DNA of 64,000 bases from Voacanga thouarsii (taxonomy: Eukaryota; Streptophyta; Magnoliopsida; Gentianales; Apocynaceae), in the NCBI GenBank assembly GCA_026120185.1, contig JANUWF010003376.1:2418001-2482000 (forward strand), written 5' to 3'. Positions 55,371 to 64,000 of this stretch are shown here, in pieces; positions within the stretch are counted from its first letter, which is position 1, and each line of letters opens with the position of its first letter. Position numbers and translations under genes: made by a program. Under the pieces are notes generated by a model. It worked only from the letters and a program-made list of their open reading frames with translations, made no database searches and was not told the DNA's origin.

Positions 55371-58300
55371 TGTAATACCCCGCATTTTATCTTTGATTGG
55401 CTATTACTTATAATAGGATGAGAATTTATATCAATGGAAAGAACAAAAGATGATTGGTGTAATGAAACAAATATTTTGGTATAATAATATTTTTTTGGGA
55501 CCTAGGTGTAATTATTAGATTTGTTCTACCTATACCCTAAATCATCAAAAGGTTATTATTGTCAATAAAATAATAATTTAAGGGTGCACTGAGATGGGAA
55601 ATTAGTCAGTGCGATGAGACACACTTTTTGGTGTAAACTATGTTATTCGGGTAATTGGAGGCATTTTCGTCATTTGGGCTTGTGAAAATTATCGAGTAAT
55701 CGGAAATGAAAAAGAAGACCTGAAATTTTGTGAACAATGCGAAGCCGAATTTGTTGAAATGGATTATTAGCCGATTTTTTAAGTCTTTTGAGATTCAAAG
55801 ACTAACCACAAAATCACAAATAAAATAGATATTAGATTTGTTGATAATATCATAATTAAACCCAAAACTCCCGGCGGATGGCCAATGGCCTAAAGAAACG
55901 AAAGAATCGGTTACATCTTTCATATGATCTCCTTTTATGGATAGACTAAATAGATAGACTATGCGCCTGTGACTTTGACTGCGAATTTGACCAAACTAAG
56001 AAGGAATTGAAGGATTTAAGTATTACCAATAGATTTAGTAGAGTTTTTGGAGTTGAACGGTGAAATAAAAAATTTTTCCGTTTCGGATCCAATTTTGGTC
56101 ATTTCTGATAAAAAAAAATTGAAAAATGAAGTAAAAAAATTTGGATGTGTCGCATTTTGTGATTGGTAGCCTTGGACATGTGTCAACTTAAGAGATGTTG
56201 CATGAAGAATTCATGCAAGATTCATGGAATTAAAAAATTACAAAATAAATAGAAGAATGATGTGTATTTTTTTTATTGGAACACATCATTTGTTGGCCCT
56301 TTTTAATTAAGGTCTTGTGCAATGTGATTGGCCAATACTTGGACCATGAGAAGGTGGTTGAATGGCTGAAAATTGGCCAACAAACTGGCAGCCATACAAG
56401 AGAAATGAAGAGAAATTTTTGAGGAGGAAAATAAGTGGTTGGTGTGTAAATTTTTCATTGGAACACACCTATACATTAGCCACCATACAATTAATTGATT
56501 AAAATTCTCTTGGCTAATAATCCAATGAGAATGGTGGTTGGAAGGTTGTTATATAGCCCAGAATTACGGCAGCTTCAAGGGGAGAGAAATAAAGGAAAAT
56601 AAATCAAGAGAAAATAGCACAAAGAAAGAAAAAGGTAGCTAGTGTGTGTTCATGGTGTGCTATGTGAGTTCTTGAGAGGTTCTTAGAGTAAATCACGCCA
56701 AAGAGCTCTAAATACAAGGTAAAACCTTACCTTACTTGAATTAAAGTTATTTTTGGGTGAATGGTGATCATTATAATATCAATTTTAATATGAAAACATG
56801 ATTTTCATGTCTTGATTTTAGATCAGAAGCTAAGGTTATAAACTTTGTTGCGAACTCTCTATGTGTCTATGTGTGTCGACTGCCTAGAAGCTTTCTAAAT
56901 ATGTTTTGTGTGAAGAAAAACTGAATATTTATGGTAGTTTGAAGGATTGTTTTCAGTTGAGGAGATGATGACCAAAGTAGAATGAAAATGAAAGTTACTT
57001 GGTTAGAAAAATGAATTATACTAGCTTTTGATTTGAAGATGTGAATTTGTGTTGAATAAGCATGACCCTTGTGAGCTATTGTAATATGGAAATTAGAGAA
57101 TAAAAAATAATTTGAAGGAAAATTGAATGAATTAATGTTCTCAAGGTGTTAAAGGCAAAAGGAAAATAAAGGGAAGCATGAATAGTAGAATTGGAGCAAA
57201 ACTACTAGGGCTGTTTTTGCCCTGTATTGTGTCTCAAGAACTAGAACTCAAAAAAGGGCTTACATAGAATTAACTTTGAGAATCTTACGGTCATTTTGGT
57301 ATATCATAGAGCTAAATTAGACTTGTGGATTGAAATTTATGTGCGAAACAAAATCGTGTGTCAAAGTAGTAAAATTTCAGGATTTTGCTTGGGAAGTGAA
57401 TGACCTTAAGGAAGCATAAGTGTGTGATTTGTGATGAAATGAATGAGAAATATGGGGTGAATCCTTTTTCATGAAGGGAGGAAGGACATGGAAAAATAAA
57501 AATGAAAGAATTGAAAAAACGATGAAAAAGGGATAAAAAAACAACAAGAATGAAAGTTGAACATTTTTCTTAACCGTCGGCTAAACGTTAGTTAGACGTC
57601 GACGAACCATTGAGCACATCAGCTAGATGTCGGCTGGACATCAGTTACTTTTTGACCAAACACAATTTAACCTAAAAATGATGTTGAGTGTAGGTTTATT
57701 AGTAAATGGCCAACGTTTCGTTGCAAACGGTAGAAACAGGGGTCGAACAGCCTTGAATGGAAAAAGTTATTTAGGACACAAGGTGAGTCCATTTGATTTC
57801 TAAAACTTTTTGAAAGCTAGTGTGCTTTACTTTTCCATGAAATGCTACATTTTATATCATTTTGGAAATCCCTAAATATATTTAAGATTTATCTGAGTAA
57901 GATTTATTCTTATTCCACTTTGGGCTTGAATGAACTTCATATTTGGCTTGGAAACCTTACTGGATTATTAAAGCATCAATTTGTGAATTTAGTCCTTTTT
58001 GGATGAAAAACTTGGGATTTTTAGAAAATGGTAAATTTTAGAATCGGGTATTCATGAATTGACTGAAATACCCTTATTGGAACATTTTATGGAAACATGT
58101 TTAGAAACTTTGAATTTAATCATCTTTTTAGATTAGAATTCTAGATTTCTTGAAATGAGTTCCTTTTGGAATTAGGTATTTAGAAAATGATCCAAATGTC
58201 TTTATTAGAATATTTTATCGAATCCTTTGGAATCGTGTATTCGGTAAATGACCAGAATATCCTTATTGGAACTTTTGTAAACACCTTTCAAATCGGGTAA

Positions 58301-59451
58301 AGATAAAATGACATGAATACCCTTGGAAATGACTTTTGTGATGAAGTACGAGCAAAATGACTTGAATACCCTTGGAAACTTGTTTTCATGCATGAAAAGA
58401 ACTCTTTATCCTATTTTGACATGATTTTGGAAAATGATCTCTCGACATGGGATTGATTTTGGAAAATGACATTTTGATCTCGAAAATTATTTATTGGCTT
58501 AATGTGCCAATGGAATGAATTAACTGGCCCTGCAGAGCCTATGGGAATTATTATCTGACTTGTGAGTCAGTGGGATCAAATTCCGAGATATGATATTTTG
58601 CTCTAAAAATGGTTTTCCTAGTATGGAAAATGGTTTCCTAATGTGCTCAAGTACGGGCCTTTTTATGGATTTTGAAACACGATGAACAATATGAATCCCG
58701 AATTCTTGATTTCTTAAACTTGTCAATCCTTGATTCCAATACATGACTAACTTGAAAACTTGGCGTAAGAACTAACTTGAATACTTGGTGTATGCACTAA
58801 CTTGAATACTTGGCGTAAGCACTAACCTGATTCTCGGTAGTACGCTACGGTTTACTTACCCTTCCGGTGATGCACGGTTGAGTGCTGTAGGCTATAGTCT
58901 AAGCACAATGATACGTGGCACCAAAGGCAAAACCTTGTGAGCTTTGCATACAGGCCGACCCTCTGTTGGAGGAATGCCTATGATGTGGAAATTGGGGCAA
59001 TAATTTGAAATTGAAACACAATTTTTCAAAATATTTGAGTTCTGAATAAACTCTTCTTTGGAAAGTTTTGGGATTGTTTCCAGTGAACAAATGAAATGTT
59101 TTTCCCACAAGGATTTTATGTACTCTATCTCTTTACTAAAGTGCTAGCACACATAAGATTCACTGAGTGATTTTCACTCACACATGCTTTATTTCCTTTA
59201 AAAAATTTAGGACCAGTGTGACACAGCGAAAGTGCAGTGGACTCTAGAAGCTCATGCTATATCTTGGACCTATTGTACCTTGAGTGTATGTATCAAAAGT
59301 AATATTCTTGTTCTTTTTATGTAAAAAAAAAAAATATTCTGCTACCTATTGAGTGAAGTTTGTTATAAAGACCCCCTGTTTGAGTAATTAGTCGGGGCGA
59401 TATCCCATAAAATTACAGCCCACTACGTTATGGAAATAAGGGGTTGTTACA
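55371..59451 (+). repeat. Solo LTR of the gypsy-E family
   Basis: It starts TGTAATACCCCGC and ends GGGGTTGTTACA, and is similar along its length to the gypsy-E LTRs (for example AATAGGATGAGAATTT near 55415 and TGTGCTTTACTTTTCCATG near 57820). There is no internal region. The 4-5 base flanks are GTTTA and ATTTA, a target duplication with one change. It has one copy of the unit that is tripled in gypsy-E. Donor-like ACAAG|GTAAAA is at 56718/56719 and acceptor-like TTTAG at 59210. Confidence 0.85.
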
Positions 59452-60585
59452 ATTTAAGTGTAGTGGAGTGGTTTAGTAATATTCTTTGTCCAAGTTTTTA
59501 TCAATTATCTTTGTGTTTTCTTGGTAAAAAATTAAAAAAAATTTGAAAATTTGGAGATTTGGAGCTAAATTGAGTTTATTTGTCTATAATAGAGTTATGA
59601 TTTTCTTTTCAACTTAAGATATGTATTTTTCATTCATTTTGGTTTGATTTTTATTTAAAAATTAAACTTATATATTAAGTTGGGTTTTGTTAAGTCTTGA
59701 GAATTTAAGTTAACATTGGTTATATTTGGTACGTGATTTTCATTTTACTCTTTGAGTTTGAATATGCATGATATGATGAAATATGGGAGGAGTTGTTGAC
59801 TAATTCTTGTATTATAGATTTAAAGTTTCCTTGACTTTAAGTTGTGAATAAGGAATGTGACGGAAAAAAATTTTTTTGAGTCAAAAGGAAAAAATATGAG
59901 ATGAAAAAATGTTGAGTTGAAAAATATGTTTTTATCTCTGAAAGAAAAAAAAGAAAATGAGAGACCTTTTTGTTGAAAATGGGGCCAATACGGTGAGTGG
60001 AAGAGAAGAAAAAAAAAAGCATCACACTCTCTTGAGGCTATCCCAAAGGTAAGAAGGCAAGGAAAGAAAGAAAAAGAAAGAAAAGAAAATTGCCGAAAAA
60101 AAATGATAAATGATGACTATAAGGGGGCCAATACTGTATGTGAAGAGAAATCCATACACTTAAGGCTATCAATTCTTAAAGTCATAGAAAAAAAAAAAAA
60201 GAGTGGAGTGTTTTCCCTGTTTCACTAACTTGAGTTATGTAACTTTGAGTTTATAATGCTAGAATTGGTTAAATGGCTTGACTTATTTGATATATGTTAT
60301 CTATGTTTTTGCTTGAGAAGTAGGATAATTTTCTTGTACTAAATATAAGCTTGTTTAACTTAACTTTGATGGCCGTAGGATTGTTTGATTTAATACATAA
60401 GTTTACAAGGTCTTAAAAGGGTTGACCGAATGATAAGTTTGTGTTTAAGGTTAGAAGAAGGTTATGTCCTCATTATGGATGGATTTTCTAAGGGAAATTT
60501 TGCTAAATTATTTTAGCTTGTTCCGAATGCTTAGTATCTAGTACTTGTTTGCTTGAGGACAAGCAAAAGTTCAAGTGTGGGGGTA
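59452..60585 (+). other. Element F internal region, 3' part
   Basis: AT-rich non-coding DNA with A-rich runs near 59860-60200. It ends in TTGCTTGAGGACAAGCAAAAG (60549-60569) and the polypurine tract AAGTGTGGGGGTA just before the 3' LTR. No ORF is supported. Confidence 0.65.
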
Positions 60586-61599
60586 TGTTATAGGAGCTAA
60601 AATCATTATTATTTTTCTAATTATTTAAGGTTATTTTGATATACATTTGTTGTAATAACTATGCATATTCCTTTCTATTTGATATTTTACTTGTGAAAAG
60701 GTTTTTTTGGCATATTTGTGCAGATTTAAGTAAAATTTGAGCAAAAATTTAACAATTCTAGAACAGACCTGGTGCCAGGCCAAGCTAAGGAACTAGGCGC
60801 TGGGTCCATTTTGGTCCAGTAGAGGAATTTAAGCAACTTTCAGTACAAAAGCATAACAAACCTGGCACTGGGTAACTTCCATTCTATCTGTCGATGAGAA
60901 CAGAACAAAAATAGAGTAAAAACAGGGAAAGAACAGAGTGCACCTACTGTCAGGTGGGTCGAAGGTACCCGGCGCTAGGTACTCTCTGAAAGGCGAATAT
61001 TCTGTGCACGAATTTGGGAATTCTCCAATGATTTTAGTATTTTTCAAATCCTACTCGGCTAAGATTTCCTTAGCCAAAGATTTAGCATCTAAGAAGGCCT
61101 ATAAATACAAGAAAAATACAAGAGAAACATGTGATTTGAAGGATCCAAGCTAGCTACTCAATCACCACTCAAATGAGCATTATTCAAATGAGGTTTTCAA
61201 GAGAAGAAGAATGGCTTGTCTATGAGTTTTATCTTTTATCCTTAGTTTACTTTTAAAAATGATGTGCCTAATGTTTTGATTGTTATTGGATATTATTTTG
61301 GAGATTATAATCTTTAGTTAATTGGAATTTTTTATCAGTCTATTGTTATCTTTAGTATTTGATTACTTGTTATCATTGGTTATTAATGCAAGTTCTTCTA
61401 ATTGACCTGGGAAACGATGTTAAGAGTTCATTGCATTGATTTCATATTTGTCAAATCTTAATAGACTTGGGAAACGAAGTTAGGATTAAAAGACTTAAAT
61501 GATCAAAGATTAGTTAATTTCACCTCGAGTAAAGGGTCATTAGCTAATTTCATGTTTATAAGGTATCTCGTTTAATGCATCTTTTGATTGTTTTGGTTT
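60586..61599 (+). repeat. Element F 3' LTR, truncated by copia-G
   Basis: It starts TGTTATAGGAGCTAAAATC after the polypurine tract and aligns with the first kilobase of the 5' LTR, including the TATA box at 61100-61107. It breaks off at 61599, where the copia-G LTR begins; the remainder should lie beyond the window. Confidence 0.8.
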
Positions 61600-63320
61600 T
61601 GTTGGTTATCTTGGGCTTGTATCGTATACGGTGCAGCGGAAAATAAAACGAGATACCCTCCCAGGACCCGTCTATGTGTGGAAAACAAGACATAAAGAGA
61701 GTAAAGGTAATAGCTTTTACCTTTGGGTGATCGTCCGAAGAACAAAATATTTCTTCTTCAAGTTGAGGCACGATCTAGCAATCCTCGTGATCAACCTCCA
61801 CATGAGTTGAACGTCTAACCACTATAATCACAGTGTGTGATTATCTCTAACAGTAATCCACACAGAGGGTACACTCAAGCACCAAAATTTTCTGTGCTAG
61901 CAGAAACAATATGGCGGCTAGGGTTCTTTGATCAAGATCAATGAAAGAGTGAAAGAGATGAGAGAATGTTCGAGGCTGTTATTTTGTGTGTTGTTCATCT
62001 AGGGTTTATCGTGTGTTACATATACCACATATTACACAAAATTTCCCTCCCAAAACTGAGAATTCTAATCCTATTAGAATTCCCTAATTGTAATTAGAAA
62101 CATCAAGTTCTCACAATTACAACTTGGACCACAAATTATAACTAATTATAATTTGTCCACAACAACTTCTCTTTCTCTCAATCAACCCCACTATGTTATC
62201 AAATAACATCCTGAGTATATAATCCTCTATTGTGCGTGACCTATTAGGTTTTCCAATCAATTAGTAGAGAACATGAATTAATCCAAATATCTTTGAGATT
62301 AATAATCCATAATTAATTATAATTAATCCTATTAATTCTAAGCAGGATTGGTTTATTAATTCATCAATTAATAAACCCATATTCCCAGATTATGAGCGGT
62401 ATCTAGCAACACATCATGACCACCTAAGAGTCTAGGAAGTCAAGTGGCTTGACATGAACCCTTCAATAACAAACTTCAATGTAATTAACTCCTTTCACCA
62501 TACAATATCTCATTCGGTTTGGAGTACATAATTAGTGCCAACTCCCTCTTGAATTAATTCTGGCTCGAATACAATAGTACTTGTAGTAGGAACCCACTAC
62601 TCTAGATGTGTATCAATTGGAACTATTTCCAATACACAATTGCGTTGGTCAAGGACTTTCGAGTAGTAATTCCTACAAGTAGCCATGAGATATTCGCCTC
62701 TACTATTAGGAGTGGTGAATCATTTATTGACCTGCTCAACTACATTTGTTTACCTCACAATGTACCTAATATCCATCCCATAGGCGGTCCTCGATCGAGC
62801 TCTGGAGATTGGAATCAAAATACAAAGCTCAGCAAACAAAGTACCTTGGAGATCTCAAGTCTAAGGATACTTACACGTTTGTTATATTGAGATTATATCA
62901 CTAGCACTAAATTGTTATCCATGTGATTATCTCAAAGCTAGGTCATCCAATGAACTTATTCCATTAACAAGAATCCATGTGTTAACTTTGAGTATCTCAA
63001 TACTCACGGTTCTGAGAACCACCGCCTGATCAAATCAGGAAGTCTAACACATGCTAGTCTTGACGCATTAATGATATCCTGTCTCATTAATACTATGACT
63101 AGGGACTATTTAAGTACTAACATTATCCAGTGTAGTAGGAATCTCATATCATGGTCTCTATCATGATTTCCTTAACACAGTGTTGTACTAGGGACTTTAT
63201 CGAATAGTTATATTACTTAAAGTAAATAAAAGAAACGGTAAGATAAATAATGCCTTTTATTAAAATAAAATGTGTCATATACAATGAACAAGTGATTGCC
63301 TCTAGGGCACAACACTAACA
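61600..63320 (-). repeat. Copia-G 3' LTR
   Basis: On the minus strand it starts TGTTAGTGTTGTGCCCTAG at 63320 and ends AAGATAACCAACA at 61600, 1721 bp. A related remnant is at 51200-52390. A donor-like CAAAG|GTAAAAG (exon end 61721) is preceded by an open stretch from an ATG at 61803, which recalls the leader exon of copia-A/B/C but is not homologous by eye. Confidence 0.87.
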
Positions 63321-63333
63321 AACTCCCACTTAC
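63321..63333 (-). other. Copia-G polypurine tract
   Basis: On the minus strand GTAAGTGGGAGTT directly precedes the LTR start at 63320. It is the plant copia type of plus-strand primer. Confidence 0.82.
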
Positions 63334-63334
63334 A

Positions 63335-64000
63335 CTAGAGCCATTCATTCATGTATCTAATACTGAATGACTCAACATGACAATTAGGTTTCTTTTGGGA
63401 TAGTTCTTTCATAAGCAGGTCAGCTATGTTCTTATCCGTGGGAACTCTCTCTATCTTTTTTTCCTTAGCTGCTTCAGAAGTGGCTATATACTTAACTTCT
63501 GTTGTAGAGTTGGCAATAGTCTCTTGTTTGGAACTTTTCCAACTTATTGCCCCTCTGCACAACATAAACACGTAGCCGGATTATGATTTGAAATCATTTT
63601 TGTCAGATTTAAAACTGGCATCAGTATGCTCGTTTATTTTCAAATTATCTTCTCCATATACTAAGAACATATTTTTAGTCCTTCGTAAGTACTTAAGAAT
63701 ATTCTTTACTGCCGCCTAATACCTTCACTAGGGTCAGATTGGTATCTGCTCGTCAAACTGAGAGCACAAAATACATCGGGCCTAGTACATATCATAGCAT
63801 ACATGATAGATCCAACTGCCAAGGCATATGGAATCTTACTCATGTGATCCCTTTCAACTTGTGTCTTAGGAGACATCGACTTTGAAAGGCTTACACCATG
63901 TGACATGGGTAAGAATCCCTTTTTGGATTTATCCATGCTAAACTTCTTTAGCACTTTATCTATGTATGTAGACTGTAAAAGACCAAGCAACCTTTTGGAT
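63335..64000 (-). pseudogene. Copia-G pol, RT end and RNase H, pseudogene
   Basis: The visible part runs from the RT C-terminal region (63706-63990: STYIDKVL, RIPYA-like KIPYALAVGSIMYAM, CTRPD) into RNase H (63335-63571: SGYVFMLCRGAISWKSSKQ, TEVKYIATSEAAKE). After AAKE the sequence jumps straight to KIERVPTDKNIADLL, so about 60 residues including the YCDN-type catalytic segment are missing without loss of frame. Stops separate the two open parts. It ends NEWL at 63335. The amino-acid sequence is distinct from copia-A/B/C. Confidence 0.85.

Larger units (their letters stand above)
52391..61599 (+). mobile_element. Element F, non-autonomous LTR retrotransposon
   Basis: It has LTRs at 52391-53886 and 60586-61599 (the second cut by copia-G) and a degenerate primer site of the Athila/Tat type. 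The internal part, once the solo LTR at 55371-59451 is removed, is about 2.6 kb. It ends in GCTTGAGGACAAGCAAAAG and a polypurine tract. No protease, RT, RNase H or integrase is present. This is the layout of a large non-autonomous (LARD-like) gypsy relative. Confidence 0.75.
61600..64000 (-). mobile_element. Copia-G, Ty1/copia element, 5' part outside window
   Basis: The reverse-strand copia has a 3' LTR (61600-63320), a polypurine tract and the RNase H and RT end of pol. The rest lies right of base 64000. It is inserted in the element F 3' LTR; the left flank GGTTT (61595-61599) should be its target duplication. Confidence 0.87.

Overview
This window looks like intergenic DNA from a flowering plant with a large genome, probably a eudicot. 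It is AT-rich and packed with nested LTR retrotransposons. I see no host gene, tRNA or rRNA gene. Every protein-like segment belongs to a Ty1/copia or Ty3/gypsy polyprotein or to a non-autonomous LTR element, and almost all carry stops and frameshifts. Species cannot be told from the sequence. Names A, B, C, E, F, F2, G and H are mine.

Left block (1-26511). Copia-A (+ strand, 5' end outside the window, 3' LTR 5087-6897) is inserted in the reverse transcriptase region of copia-B (- strand, 5' LTR 11582-13398). Copia-B is inserted in the 5' LTR of gypsy-E (+ strand, 5' LTR remainder 13399-15212, internal region 15213-19886, 3' LTR 19887-25351). Gypsy-E is a chromodomain-bearing Del/Tekay-type element, and it sits inside a non-autonomous element, F2 (25352-26511). 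That is four levels of insertion.

Middle block (26512-48110). Gypsy-H (- strand, Del/Tekay type) has a 5' LTR at 44752-48110 and a 3' LTR at 26512-27998 plus 37204-39108. The 3' LTR is split by copia-C (27999-37203), which has a perfect AAAGC target duplication. Gypsy-H itself appears to split the 3' LTR of F2.

Right block (48111-64000). This holds degraded LTR-like DNA, a copia LTR remnant (about 51200-52390), and the non-autonomous element F (LTRs 52391-53886 and 60586-61599, degenerate Asp-type primer binding site, no polymerase). F carries a solo LTR of the gypsy-E family (55371-59451). Copia-G (- strand, from 61600 past the window end) is inserted in the 3' LTR of F.

The most interesting signal is in the A/B/C copia family. 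Its LTR encodes a short exon (start codon, basic RRSRRLAG motif) that ends in a splice donor. A pyrimidine-rich splice acceptor lies two bases before the gag ATG. In copies B and C the exon ends in the same codon phase, and joining it to the acceptor runs in frame into gag. Most codon differences in the core of the exon are synonymous. The implied intron removes the primer binding site and the long conserved leader, so spliced RNA would be message and unspliced RNA would be genome. Secondary signals are a possible intron inside the Del/Tekay LTRs, an acidic ORF between primer binding site and gag in both gypsy elements, a 783-bp triplication in the gypsy-E 3' LTR, and an unrecognised ORF in element F.
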